In this document: piece after piece, positions 35,578 through 47,892 of the stretch
Numbering within the stretch: the stretch's first letter is position 1
Layout: every line of letters begins with the position of its first letter
NCBI GenBank assembly: GCA_030248135.1
Contig: JASANC010002532.1
Span: 59,376 to 123,375 of the forward strand
Length of the DNA: 64,000 bases
From: Theristus sp. LFF4_11
Lineage: Eukaryota > Nematoda > Chromadorea > Monhysterida > Xyalidae
Reading direction: 5' to 3'
Program-made: the position numbers and the translations under genes
The notes under the pieces: generated by a model
What the model saw: only the letters and a program-made list of their open reading frames with translations
What the model was told of the DNA's origin: nothing
Databases searched by the model: none

Positions 35578-36823
35578 CAAGACACGATCAGGCAAATGCG
35601 ATTCTCTCTGACAGAAACATTCGCACTGTGCTTATTGTGATGCCCTCTTTGGTCTAACTGTGCGTTCATTCATGCAGTGAAGGCAGTGGGGTGACCAGTA
35701 TTGTTCGAGGTTCTCCAGTAAACTATTATATTCGAAAAAAGCCTGTGTTTCAATTGATGATGCGTCATCAATGTGACTAAAAAACCTTACTAGAAGCAAT
35801 TTCATTTCGTGATCAGTAAAACGCACTTCAGGAAGAACATACAAATGCAGAACAGAAATTAATCGTTGGGATCACCAGATCTGTGAGTATTGATATTTCA
35901 AGACAATGGTGCGATTATGACCATGCCGTGATTGAAGTAAGGTATAACAACATTCGCAATAACTTCTCTGAAAATTCTGAATTTCAAAAAACATATTTTG
36001 TTCATAAAGTACTCTGCAATAATTTTATACTTTTTGAATTCGATCACGCAAACAACACAAATATCAATGAAAGACTAAAGGTTGAATTGGCCAAAATCAC
36101 AAGCAGCGCAGCAAGGCTGCGCTTCGAACTAGTAGCAGTAGCAGATAAAATAAGCTGCATGAAATTAATTTTTTTTAAACGACTAAATCATATGTATCAC
36201 ACATACAGTGGCGACCAAAAGTGTTGGAACGCTGCGCGCGCGTGTGCTGTGCTTTGCGCGCGTGTTGCAGAATTTATGGGCAACGTTGGGTTCACTGTAC
36301 ACTTTTCGACCAAACGTTGTCCATAAATTCTTATAATAGCGTTTGTACGGCTAGTGATACACACGCGCAATACACAACACACGCGCGCGCAGCGTTCAAA
36401 CACTTTTGGCCGCCACTGTACATACACTTTTGTACTAAGATGAAATCAGCACAGTGAAATGGTCAAATTGAGAATGATTTTCCAGCAAATACAAAAACAC
36501 ATGCCAAACAAACAGCAAACCTAAAAATTAATTTCCCAAGATATCTAGATACTTTCACGTGAATCGGGAACTTAACCCACATCGGTCATGCTGTTATATT
36601 ATATTGTTAATATTTGCTGAACAGTGGTAATTCCTAAGAACCCTCAGCTTAACATAATTCAACATAAACAAATAAACTTGGGAACCATTAGTGCACAACA
36701 AGTATCCAACTGGAAATACGTACTACCGAGCTCGACCGGTTGTCACAGCAGCACAACGAAACGGCAACGCCGCACAAATAACGCACATGAAATTCGTTAA
36801 TTTCACCAAACGCAAACGAACAT
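35578..36823. other. Intergenic region between two converging genes
   Basis: AT-rich. An open stretch at 35883-36203 has the codon make-up of non-coding DNA. Apart from the foldback element at 36204-36420 nothing is recognised. Confidence 0.4.
36204..36420. mobile_element. 217-bp Tc1/mariner-type foldback element
   Basis: Ends TACAGTGGCGACCAAAAGTG and CTTTTGGCCGCCACTGTA are classic Tc1-like termini at TA. The arms contain GCGCGCG runs; no coding sequence is present. Confidence 0.9.
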
Positions 36824-39800
36824 TCACAGAATTCGTTCATAGAAGAGCAGATATGCCTCAGCAGCGCGCGCACGTGCCTCAGTACACTCGGACACGTGCG
36901 AATCAGACACGTAGTACCACTGGCCGGCTGGCGGCAGTATGGGCACTTCGTTGCTGCCAGCTGGCGACGCGTGGCCAGGCCGCTTCTCCTCGTTGTCGTT
37001 TATGTCACCCTGTGAAACACAAGTCGGAAATTACCACGCAAACCGCGGCTTCCCAATTAAACCCGCTAGAGTCACAACCAGCATCACCTGTCGTTGAAGT
37101 GTGCCGGTGGCGGTGTCGAGGAATTGGCGTGCGAGTTTGTCATTGCGACTTCTGAGCTTTACGAACGCCACATAGTGGCCGCCACGCATGCTGCCCGAGT
37201 GTGACACGACACCGTACAGGCTGTACAGCAGTTTGCTCTGTGACCGGTGTACACCCTGAGAGATAACACAAAGCTTCAAATTGCAACGAAAAAACACGAT
37301 TGATCAATTGAAATAAAGCAACCACGCTAATTTATTTCATGATAATGAACGGGCCAATCTAGCGACGGTTTCGTTCGTTCAAAATGCGAACGCCAAAAAA
37401 ACCAAGCAGCGGTAAATAGCATCGAAACTCACTTCTGCTAAACGACTGGTGTACGGCGCCAAATCAAGCAACAGCGGAAATTCAACCACTTTCGACCATT
37501 TGCGAGTGGCAAAACCAATCTGAAATTTGGAAATAAAACATCAAACAACCAGTTCATAATCTAATGCGCATATGGTCAGTTCAAAAGTTCAAAGTCAGCT
37601 TCTACAGCTGTGAATCATTAACTTTGTGTCTGTGGTGGTGAGTGACCACATTGGTCAACACGATGGAATTAGGGTTAGGGGCTTTGAAAAAAAAATTTTT
37701 TTTATTTTTTTTCGTTTTTTTTAATTTGGATTTTTTTTCAAACTTAAAAAAAATTGAAAAATTTTTCTTCTACTTTGCTCTGAAAATTCGATTTATGGCA
37801 TAATTTTTTGAAAGTTCAAACCAAATTTTCTTCCCAACTTCTTTGTGTGCTTAGGTAAATGTCATTATTTGGTCATTTTGACCGACGTACTCCATGTTTT
37901 TCGATTTGGATGACTTCTAGAGTCAATTTTTAGCGTTGAAATGACTCAACTGAATTGAAATATCGTTTCAGAAATCGTTTTCTTGCAACTTAGAACATGT
38001 TTTTCAGTCGGTAGGCCATGAGATGAACATGATATCTTGTTGATTGGCGTATGTTATAGGTCTACAATGGAGTTGTGCAATATATTGTTAAACAATTGGA
38101 GCGGATGTGTTGGTCAATACCACATCACACGACCGTTTTTCAGATACCCGATAACATGGCCACATGTTAAAACTTGCGTGCTGAGCTAAACTAACGTGTT
38201 AAACTTGCGTCTGTCAGTTGCCCGCAACGTGATCGCGAAATCATAGTACGTGTTTTCGATACGATGATTTGAAGAGTGGGCTCTCGCCATGTGGCAGATA
38301 GCATAGCTGGTTGAACCTGAAAGTAAGTGTCTTGGGGGGGGGGCGACCGGGTCGACAGGGGTTGCCGACTTAGCTACAGCAAACAGGAATTTTTGAACAC
38401 AGTCTAATTTTGGTAATTTTCTAAAGAGGAACAACTAAGAACGGTTCAATATTCAAGTACACGTCGAAAATTGTCCTGTTTTACTGTTGAAAATGCAACT
38501 TTCCCTCTATGAAATGGACATAATTTCAATAAAACACGATTTTCGCTCTTATAGTTTTCCGGATCGTTCTGAAAATAGTCTAGATGAACTCAGCTCGACG
38601 AGACGCTTCGAACGAACCTAACTTGTAAAAAAAAATTTTTAATTTTTTTTTATTAAAAAAAATCCGGATTTTTTCCCCCTAACCCTAGATGGAATCGCAA
38701 CAGCGTCCCTTTTAACAAGAATTATGTTCTGATACCTGTTGAAAGCGTTTCAAGTGCAACGTCAACACCGCCGGTGGTTTGTAGATCAAATACCGTTTCG
38801 TAGCATCCGTGTACACGACCTTCGGCTTGTCAGTGCTCTTTTGCTTCGCACGAGAATCCTGCAAAACGCACGCACCAAATCAACGCGTATGTCTTCTATG
38901 TAATTTCATTCTAAGATTCACTGCCATGTTCATTCAACCACTGCATTTCATCGCTTTGCCATGTGCCTGTTTCCCAATGTCATTTCTTTGCCGTCCACCA
39001 CCAAACCAGCGATCGACCGACCGTGCCGGCCGACTGCTGTGGCTGTTGGTCTCTGTAGCACGCCTCGCAGCCAAACTTGTTGCGCCCGCTGAGATCATCG
39101 GGCGCCGTGAAACTCTGCAGACACGAGCCGACGTGACAGCTGCTGCGCCACTGCACCGTGTCGCCGGCAACACGCTGCAGCAGCAGACGCTCCTGAATGG
39201 GGCACGGTCACGTTTGGCATCCGCCGTTCGGGTAAAACAGCGGTGAAGTGGCGACAAACAACGCGTCAAAAACATCACGGTGAACACCGCTGTGCACCTT
39301 GGTTTCGCCCCTCCGAGATCCGGCAAAGAACAACAACATAACACAATGAATCCAACCAAACTGTAGTGGTAAGGCGAACACGGTTTGCGTTTCCAAATGT
39401 AACAGGGCAATTAAAGTTAGCAAAGCGGCACACACATCGAGTTTTGGCAGCGGTCCGCTGTGCTGGTTTGCGAGCTGCTGCTCATCCTCGTCCGAGTGTA
39501 CGTCGTCGTCATCATCCTCTGGCTCGTCTGATGTCTCCGTGTCACAGTGCATCGCATCGTGATCGGTTGTATCGCTCACTGACAACGACTCCATTCCCAC
39601 AGTCACATTGGACACGTTCGAGTCTGAAAACACAAATCAGCACTGCACTACTTTCAGTCCACTCAGCTGCTGACATTTGATCTGGCTTCATCGTTATTGT
39701 TTTTATAATAACACTAGCAGTTGACGGGGGGAAAATTTGTTTGGTTTTTTAGGGCGGGTGTTGATTTTTTTTGTTTGTTTTTTTTGAGAGGGGGGGTGTT

Positions 39801-42800
39801 TTTTTTTATTTTTTTTTGTGTTGTTTTGTTTTTTTTTTATCTCGAGAACCCGCTCAATTTTTAAAAGTGCTTTTCAAATGTTTGTTTTCAAGCTTTTCGA
39901 TTCGGTGTCAATTCTATGTCAAAAATGATTATGTAATAACTCTGTTTCGCTGATTTTGCAACCGCTGAAAATTTTTTTCTAAACTAATTGAATTTGCTGC
40001 TCACGTTTGTTCTCGGTTAGTTAAGTAAACCTCGGTTAAAGGCAAGTCGTTCCCGTTAGATTTTTCAGAACTGGCCGGAATCGATACCCGTTTATTTGCA
40101 CAATCCCATTTGTGTTTTTCATACTAAGCCCGCTTTTTGCACAAAAATGTTTTTAAACAATATGATTCCAGTTTCTGCTGTTTCAAAATTGCAAATTTGT
40201 GTTCACAATTTTGCTTTTTGAAAGTCACAGAATTTTAGTTAAAATCTTGTAAAAACTACGGTTTGTTTAGTTTTTTTCTGATTTTTTCTGGTTGACTGAA
40301 ATGATTTGTATACATTCTTAAAAGTGGTTTTCTTAATTTCTGATCAGAGGTTGCTTGCAATGAGTCGTTGTGGGTTCCTAATCCTAAACCCAATCCAAAG
40401 CCAAGCCTTTTTTATAAGGTGAAAATGATCAATTTAGTTTTTGCATTTTTTTTCTTTCCTGTGTTATAGGGCAGGGGCCACCGCTACTGCACATGCACCT
40501 CTTTTAATAATGATGCATCACGGACTGGAAATTGTCCAAACGTTACTTGATTGTTTGACAATTTCATTTTTCAAAATCGCTGTTTGACCAAAAGAGGCCC
40601 GTTTATTTTTTATTTTACAAAACTGGCCGGAATCGATACCCGTTTATTTGCACAATCTCATTTGTGTTTTTTATAGTAAGCCCGCTTTTGCACAACAATG
40701 TTTTTTAAACAATACGATTTCAGTTTCTGCTGTTTCAAAATTGCAAATTTGCGTTTACCACAATTTTGCTTTTTGAAAATCACAGAATTTTGGTAAAATC
40801 TTGTAAAAACTGCTGTTTGTTTTGTGCTGTCACAATCGATCTTTATGACCTGTTTCAATTTTCTTTGATCCAATGTTCCGCATCAACGTTACCCGTGTAT
40901 TTGTTCAGAAAAAATATGAGATTATTCACAGGAAAACAAATTTTGTGTGAAAAAAGCAATAGCCGATTTCGTTACTGTTGGTTTTTCAAAGTCGCAAATT
41001 CGTTTTATTGGGAGACCCGTTTTTCCAATTCTTGCTATCGATCATAATCGGATGTGCCGTCCATTCTGTGAGATAATCGCTTCTTTAGAGCAATTCGTTC
41101 CCGCACGTTATAATCTCATCTTTTTACACCACAACTACCAACCAACCTGACCTGACCATTGCGACGTAACGTTGAGGAAAGAACTGAATGAATCATGATG
41201 ACTCGTTGTTGAAAACCAAAAGAGAGAAAATGATTCGCATAGAAAAATTGTTAAAAAGTGATAGCAACATTTGGATTTCTCTACCTTAAATAGCAAAAAG
41301 TTGGACGGACAGACAGACAGACAGACAGACAAAGTATTATTTTAGTATAGTAGAAGATACTCACTCACACCGCAAACAACGACTACCGTATTACCTCTAT
41401 TAACCCCCCCCCCCAAAAATAAACCCCCACCCCAAAAATAAACCCCCACCCCCAGAAGTCGCTGAAGAAATAAACCCCCATGGGGGTTTATTAGAGGTAA
41501 TACGGTAATCATGGTTATTTAGAAATGAAAACGTTGAACAAAGCAGCGAAATGTTCACCTCGTGACATATTTGTCGACGTTGACTTTTCGGACACGCTGC
41601 TTCTGCTCTTCTTTCGATTCTAAAAAGGATCGACGCCATTGCCATTGAATTTCAAAATCAGCCCACAAGCACCATTGGAAGTGTCCACCCCACGAACCTT
41701 TCCTTTGCGGCGTGCTTCTTTCTTTTGCTTCTTCAACTGATGTTTACTGATGCGAACGGCAGAGCTGGCAGCCGCAGGCACATCCAGCTCAGAGTCGCTG
41801 TCCTGTGTTGCCTGTGGTGCCACACGGCCATTGTGCGCTCGTGCCGGCTGCTGCTGCGAAACAACATCATCACATCATCGTCGAGCACCGTCGTGTCACA
41901 TTTGTACCCCCACGTTCTGTGAGCTTATCCCGTGAAGATGTGTGATATCGCATGCAAAACGAACATTGCATTTCAGTTTACTTTGCAGCGCAAACGAACA
42001 CTTTCAGGCAATTAGGAATTAGGAATTATCGATTCTGTTGTTCATGGTTTTTATTTCAATTGGTTCGATTTCGGTGTCCACTGAAATAAAAGAGAGAAAA
42101 CCGCGGCACACACATTTGCATCTGCGATCGGCAACGAAAGATCAAGGAACGGCTCAAAAGTGTTCGAGTATCGGCCGCATTTGCTGCATCGGATCGACTG
42201 CAACAGTTTGCCGCCGAACACTCGGTCCACGATTGTGATGTCACCCGCACGCTCGTACGCTGCAAAATGCAATGCATATGCAACTTGTGTTGTCTGCATT
42301 CTGCCACTTGAATCTCGCGTGCCCGTTCGCTACAGCCAGCTAGTTGATTCAATCACTCAGCCCATTTGAAAAGCAGCCAATTATCAGCGTATTGCCCATG
42401 ATTTTCAGTACATGCGGCACACATTTTCAATTGATTGATTGGTTGGTTGCATCATGAGCACGATTCTGTCACGTGCTGGATGGTTTTCAAAGCAGCACCC
42501 AAGAAAACAAGCACATGCTACTACTTTTCACGAGTGCACGCTTCTCGTTGTCATCCAGTTTCTTCTTGTTGTGTTTCAACTCCTGGTCGACGTGTTGCTC
42601 AATGGCCGCCCGCAGGCGGCGTGTGTCTTCAAAGCGAAGTCCATCCAGCAGATAGCGCAACAGTTCGTGGCTGTCCTGCTGTTGGTAGCCTTTGAATCGG
42701 GGAGCTCTGTAAATGTTGCGGAAGCTGGGACCTCAAATGCAGAAAACATTTTTCAAAACTTAGAAAAAAAGAAAATAGTCAATTGTATTTGTAACGAAAT

Positions 42801-44336
42801 GAACAACCAACTTTTTCACAATCTGCGAGAACAACGAGCCCGGATTGAGTACAGCCTTGCCGGGACTCTGGAACGTTTTGAGGAAACTGACAAACACGGA
42901 GAGCAGTGGGCCGACCGGCTCTCTGATGTGCACGGTGATCTTTGCATATTTGTCATCCTGCAATTTAGTCGTGATTTGTGAATCCATTCTTGAAAACCCC
43001 ATAAGAAATAAGAGTGCATTCGTCGTGTGGTGTCGTTGTTACCAATGGCGCAAGCATTTTCTCTCGATTACAGTCGCTGTCAAGATTGTCCAACAAATAA
43101 AGCAGCTGCTGCGTTTGCGCCAGATTCTGCATGACCGAATTGAAAAAGCACGTGTTGCCGAGATTACTAAGGCCCTGAGAAACATAAAACAATTAGCAAA
43201 CTAAAAAGATTGACTGCGGTGGTAAAGAGCAGAGAAGACATTTGTCATTTTCAGACCTTGATGTGTGACTCGGCGCCAGCAGCGGGCGGCGATTGAGATT
43301 TCTCTTTTGATTTCCTGGCGGCTTTCTCATTTTTCTTGGACGCCGTGCGCTCAGCGGTGGAGCACGACGATGCCGAGGAGGCGGCGTCATCCTTGTCCCT
43401 GTGCGCCCTCTCCACGAGCACACCGTTCGGCATCGACGTCGACTTTTCCAGCGCGTTCGCACGCAGTTTGTCCAGAGCGACGTTCACTTGCTTCGTCACT
43501 TCGGCCAGCGCACGCTGCTGGTCGGCTTTGATGAAACTGTCGCACGCGTAACACCTGCAGACACGCAACAGACGGCGCTGGAACAGCCTTGCTCTTGAGC
43601 GTGAACCACGAGCAACAACAATGGTAACGTTCAAGTCATCAAACAGAAAGCCGGAAACATTCTCCGGTGATCTTTATGCAACAAACGAAACGCTGGATGG
43701 ACAGCGCAGCAAATACCGAACCAGAGCATTCGATTCAGCAGATGAATGACGATCGGATGTTGACTGTTCTTTGGCGACTCAAAGTGCACGACGCTGTGCG
43801 CGTTCGAGTATCGGCCGCAGCCGACGTGGCCGCAGGACAGACACAGCCAGAGGTCATCCTTGGTCGCATCAGCGGCGCACGCTGTGTCGCACGGCTGCAA
43901 GTGCAAGCAACAATCGTCACTCGGTTCGTTGACAATTGAACAGTGCGACACAGGCAGGTACCTCGCAAATCAGCTGCAGCGTTTTCAATCGTTTTCGAAC
44001 GTCCGATGCCAGCGTACGAATGACTTTCGAGTGCACACAATCGCTCGCGTACTCAATCTCATCGTCCACAGCGAATGCAACTGAAAATAGAAAAATGTAA
44101 CACAAAACGCTAAAAACAACGGACGTGTTTGCAACTGCACGAGCACTTTGTTGTTTATTTTTTCTCCATTTGATCTACGTTTTGCACTGCCTCGTGATTG
44201 TTAGCATACCATTTGGATCGAATCCATTTTCGACAACGACAATTTCCTCAGCAACGTTTTTATCGGGAGCTGTAGAATTTTGTTTAGATTTTGTTTTGCT
44301 GGCATCAATCTCGTTTTTGTTTTTATTTCTGCCCAT
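36824..44336 (-). CDS. Ubiquitin-specific protease of the USP16/USP45 type
   Basis: A multi-exon minus-strand gene of roughly 16 exons. It starts [14 protein letters not shown] (44336) and ends [12 protein letters not shown] (stop at 36824). First comes a UBP zinc finger (CVHSKVIR, then [26 protein letters not shown] and WCYACDSF). The catalytic Cys box [18 protein letters not shown] is near 43174-43120. Then follow [39 protein letters not shown], a charged insert ([18 protein letters not shown]), an acidic stretch, [11 protein letters not shown], and the His box [21 protein letters not shown]. The tail is [11 protein letters not shown]. The catalytic Cys and His are present. USP16 cleaves ubiquitin from histone H2A and ribosomal protein; USP45 acts with ERCC1-XPF. 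The sequence does not separate them. The join between about 41559 and 39623 is unresolved and may hide an exon. Introns carry several transposable elements. Confidence 0.95.
37670..38687. mobile_element. hAT-like element in a USP intron, 8-bp TSD GATGGAAT
   Basis: Ends TAGGGTTAGGGGCTTTG and CCCCCTAACCCTA. GATGGAAT flanks it at 37662-37669 and 38688-38695. Subterminal A/T runs resemble the elements at 14773 and 45993. It is 1018 bp with no transposase. Confidence 0.92.
39720..41380. repeat. Diverged 200-bp repeat pair in a large USP intron
   Basis: Bases 40071-40270 and 40617-40825 share ACTGGCCGGAATCGATACCC, TTATTTGCACAATC and further blocks to CTTGTAAAAACT, as a direct repeat. Between them are degenerate CCTAAACCC-type words at 40376-40411. 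The start of this intron (39725-39840) is a G/T homopolymer-rich tract. A GACA tetranucleotide microsatellite lies at 41307-41331. Confidence 0.7.
41384..41507. mobile_element. Small foldback element at a TA site
   Basis: TACCGTATTACCTCTATTAA on the left is mirrored by TTAGAGGTAATACGGTA on the right. Between them are C-rich units of the form AAAAATAAACCCCC. Confidence 0.85.
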
Positions 44337-44936
44337 CTTTTTGTTTTGTAGTGTGGGCAGTATAATTTACGAAAAAAAGCACGAAAGTCTAGGCATGGTC
44401 TGCGTATGTACCTGAAAACAAGCGAATTTTAAACAAGGGCGAATTTTAGGGTTCACAGTTAAAGGCTCGTTTACACCTAACCTGACGCATGCATACATAG
44501 TAGTTCTGGGTCTGAGAATTTTTTCAGATAGATACCTCTCTGACCAGTACCGAAGACATGGGCGGGGGGGTGGGGGGGGAACAACGACCCCAGAGCACCC
44601 GCCCGAGACCTCCGCGTGGGGGGTGGGGGGGGGGGTCACGCGACACCAACCCTCCAAAACCTGACACTGGACCATCCACATCCTCCCCTCGAAATTTGCT
44701 AGACACCCCCCCCCCCTACATGGACCTAAGTTACAGTTACAGATTTTGCAGACAAGGTTAGCGTTTTCCCTTCAAAATTTAAGCGAAAAAATATCATGGG
44801 TGGGGCCGGGGGTGTGCAGTGCACTGTGCACCCCCAAGAAATTTTTTACAGTAGTGCACGCACCCCCCATGGCCACGCCTGAGGGTGTCACTATGACTAA
44901 CACCCCCCCCAAGAAAAAGGCCCCCGGAGACGGGGG

Positions 44937-44944
44937 GGAAAAAA

Positions 44945-44977
<33 letters not shown>

Positions 44978-45035
44978 AGGGAGGGGGGGGGGGGGTAACG
45001 TGGGACCCCCCCCCGGGGGGGTCCCATGGGGGGGG
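44937..45035 (+). repeat. Long guanine tract
   Basis: About 36 consecutive G near 44947-44978, followed by further G-runs and a C-run/G-run pair to 45035. The exact length in an assembly is unreliable, and G-quadruplex formation is expected. Confidence 0.85.
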
Positions 45036-45227
45036 GTGCATTTTTCAAAATTTTCTGTGGGGGTCACTATGACTAATTTGAAAGGAAAAACGCTAAATTT
45101 TGCTGCAAAATCTTTGAAATCATATATTCAGCTTATATTATGGACTTTATAGACAAAAAATCATGATTTTCGAAAAAAAATTTAGGGTGTGCCCCCCCCC
45201 CACTGAAAAAATTTTGACACCCCCACG

Positions 45228-45968
45228 TAGAGATGTCAAGAAAAAAAAATTTTCTATTTTTTTCTTTTAAAAAAAAAATTTTTAAATTTTTTTTTTGAAT
45301 AAAAGTTGTTCAGAATTTTTCAGGGAGTCCGAATATCACCATCTGAGGAGCCACCGACTTACCATATGACCCCCACTCATATGGGAGGAGGGTGAAAATT
45401 TCAGACTTGGTTTCGGCGACCCCCACCGACGACATCACGTCTCGTGTTTTGCCTCTCAATTCACCTCAAATAACACGGAAACAAGTTCAACAACAAACCG
45501 GTGTGATCATGCTGACGACACGAGGCGAAACAGCAACGAGCAACCAACGAAGTTACGCTTGCAGTGGCAGACAGTGCAATTTCGACCTTTCGAGATCCTG
45601 AAAAACGATGCGTAAATGTGAGTTCTCTGCTTCTATCTCACCTTAGCGGCATCGGAATTTGTTGAACTAGCCTTTGCGACGCTCAAGTACTTCAATGCGC
45701 GAGTCGATCATCACTCACCAAGGCTGAAAACAGTCGATAAATCAATCCAGAATACCACCACCTGCAGCGTTGAAGACTAAGTGACAAGGTAAAGTCAAAG
45801 AAAATTTTTGTTTAACTTTCGAAAAATTATGCCAAAAACGGCATTTTCAGGGCACATTAAAGAAAAAATTTCAAAAATTTTTAATAACAAAAATAAAAAA
45901 GCTCATTTTTTTCCTTTTTTTAAAAAAAAATTTAAAAAAAATAATTTTTTTTGACCCTTACATCTCTA
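45228..45968. mobile_element. hAT-like element, 8-bp TSD CCCCCACG
   Basis: Ends TAGAGATGTCAAG and TTACATCTCTA, with CCCCCACG at 45220-45227 and 45969-45976. It is an inverted relative of 14773-15526 and is 741 bp long. It is non-coding. Confidence 0.93.
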
Positions 45969-45992
45969 CCCCCACGTGACGTGACTTTAGAG

Positions 45993-46708
45993 TAGGGTTG
46001 TTAAACAAAAATGAAATTTTTTTTTTAAAAAAAAAGTGATTAAAAAAAACAAAAATGCCGATTTTTTTTTTTTTTTAATTCGAAAAATTTTCCTCTAATA
46101 TGCTCTGAAAACCTCAATTTTGGCACAATTTTTCGAAAGTTCAACAAAAATTTTCTTTGATAATACCTCGTAAAACCTTTAGCAGTCGATTTTGGGCCGT
46201 TTTACCGACTGATTTTAGGCTTCGACAACATCTGCGATGAAGTTTTTGAGCGTCCCAAAGCTTAGCCTACCATTTCCGATGCAGATAAGGTGAAGATTAG
46301 CCTCGCAGAGCGTCCGATTGTGCTCGCTGCACCGTTTGCAAGCGCTACGTTGTCTGGTTGCTGCTTCGTGTCGTGTCGTCGCGACACCATCAGAAGAATT
46401 GATCGAATTTCAAGGCGGTATGTTTGTCTTCACTTTAGCATTAGCTTAGCTGGGGACAATTAGTGACGTTTTGGAGGTCAAAACACAAGAAGAGGCATGG
46501 TGACGGTTTGGAAAAGGGGTAATTGATGTCACCAAAACAAAATCTGCAAAGTTCCGCCATACGGGTGTCATTCGGGAGGCGCTTGCATATCATATGTGGT
46601 TCTTCGGACTCCCTGATTGATTTAGCACAACTTTGATTTTTGAAATTTTTTTTTTTTTAATTTAAAAAAAAACAAAAATGACGATTTTTGTTTTTTTTAA
46701 CAACCCTA
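45993..46708. mobile_element. hAT-like element, 8-bp TSD CTTTAGAG
   Basis: Ends TAGGGTTGTTAAAC and GTTTTTTTTAACAACCCTA. CTTTAGAG flanks it at 45985-45992 and 46709-46716. The 716-bp interior shares AATTTTTCGAAAGTTCAACA with the TAGAGATG family, so the two families are related. A truncated copy is at 20993. Confidence 0.93.
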
Positions 46709-46815
46709 CTTTAGAGACAAAAAAATCATGATTTTTAAAAATTCATGATTTTTGGATGGTCCGAGAAAATTTTTTGGGGGGTGTCACCGTAACTTAGGTT
46801 CATGTGGGGATCCAC

Positions 46816-47160
46816 AATGGGGATCAACCGACCCAATCATGCAGTATGCGGCACATCAATCGATCAACGGGGGGAGGGAAGAGGGGGGATTTTGTTTTGA
46901 GACCCTTTTGATTTTTATTTACCAACCCTAGTCGGGGTATTGATAAAACTACAGACAGACCCTTATCGGGTATTGATAATACTACGACGATTTTTACCCA
47001 GATACTTGAGATTTCAGGACTTCAATCCGTCGACGTGGTGACCGTGTGGTGCCAGATAAGATCCAATCGCTCGTCTCAAGTTGACCGACGGCAGAACACG
47101 GTCACTGTCAGTGTCACTGGTTTCTTCGCCGACGACGTCGCCCATTCTTCATGCGCCCAA
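46816..47160. other. Transposon debris
   Basis: Contains TATTGATAAAACTACAGAC words of the MULE-like family near 46937-46980 and an ACCAACCCTA terminus near 46920. No gene is seen. Confidence 0.4.
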
Positions 47161-47640
47161 GTGTGCGAAAATGGTTGAGCCGTCGGCGTTGGAAAATATT
47201 CTGACTGCGCTGACACAACAGATTGAAATACAGAATTAATTAATTCGTCAACAACAGCAGCGACAAGAGAAGTTCATCCGGCAGCAGCAGCAGCGGCAGT
47301 TTGCTCAATGATAATTTGGGGTCCTCAATGGATAAACCTAAGGCTCCTGCACTAATAGAATATCTTGGAAAACCGTTGACTCCATTTGGCTCTAAATCAA
47401 GCGTTTTTTAATGGCGGATCTGAGTGAAATCACGAAAAAAAGGCACATCGATGGTGGCACGTGCAGTGGTCATTGCACACAATTCCGACAAAAGTTGTCT
47501 ACGTACGTAGTTGATTCATTTCGGAGACTGCCAGGGTGAAAAGTTGACGGTGGACACAAACGATTTCGCCACTATCTGACCATTCCGCACAGTCACGTCA
47601 AGGCATATATTTTGATCGGTTGCATTTGTATGTAATAATG
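47160..47640 (+). pseudogene. Decayed LTR-retrotransposon gag-like fragment
   Basis: A frame starting MVEPSALENILTALTQQIE continues through a Gln-rich helix (IRQQQQRQEKF) but is broken by several stop codons. Such Gln-rich starts are common in Gypsy-type gag proteins. No LTR, protease or polymerase is seen nearby. A similar leader (TTTTTACCCAGATAC) precedes an ATG at the right end of the window. Confidence 0.4.
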
Positions 47641-47700
47641 TAATGTATGTAAACAGGTATTTTGAACATCGATCAAGAATTCAAGACTTGTTTTTTGCAG

Positions 47701-47892
47701 GTTCATTTTGTCGTCGCTTTCTTTAACGGATCCATGCCCAAGGCACGTCATGAAATCTCGAGTCTTTCGGTGCTACGTCCTGAGGCGACATGTATGCTTG
47801 ATGTCATCAACAATTTGTACGACAAACTCTCCGTTGGTGGCTACATGATTGTGGGTGACTGGAACTTGCCGCAATGCAAAACTGCCATTGAA
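47701..47892 (+). pseudogene. Isolated exon of a TylF/macrocin-type O-methyltransferase
   Basis: An exon of 64 codons between a strong acceptor (TTTTTTGCAG) and a donor (GTAAAT). It reads VHFVVAFFNGSMP, LSVLRPEATCMLDVINNLYD, KLSVGGYMIVGDW and NLPQCKTAIE. This is the signature part of the TylF family of SAM-dependent O-methyltransferases, which usually has LRxDxDxY and VDDY metal-binding Asp residues. Here the first is LRPEATCM and the second VGDW, so two of three expected acidic ligands are changed. No upstream SAM-binding exon or clear downstream exon is found within several hundred bases. It may be a dead fragment or an exon of a gene with long introns. The family is mainly bacterial and fungal but occurs patchily in invertebrates. 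Confidence 0.55.

Larger units (their letters stand above)
44547..46815. mobile_element. G-rich hAT-like element interrupted by two other elements
   Basis: Starts CAGTACCGAAGACATGGG, the terminus of the family at 21088-22382, and shares TATTCAGCTTATATTATGGA and the GGTGTCAC blocks with it. Two complete hAT-like elements sit inside (45228-45968 and 45993-46708), only 24 bases apart. A right terminus could not be identified; similarity fades near 46815. Confidence 0.65.

Noticed and set aside
35883..36326. Open frame of 147 codons upstream of the foldback element
   Set aside because: Runs into the mobile element's arm, AT-rich codons, no homology or splice sites.
41307..41331. GACA tract considered as a CRISPR-like or regulatory array
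   Set aside because: Simple tetranucleotide microsatellite without spacers.
44772..45072. Pro- or Gly-rich open frames over G/C tracts
   Set aside because: Homopolymer artefacts inside a G-rich transposon.
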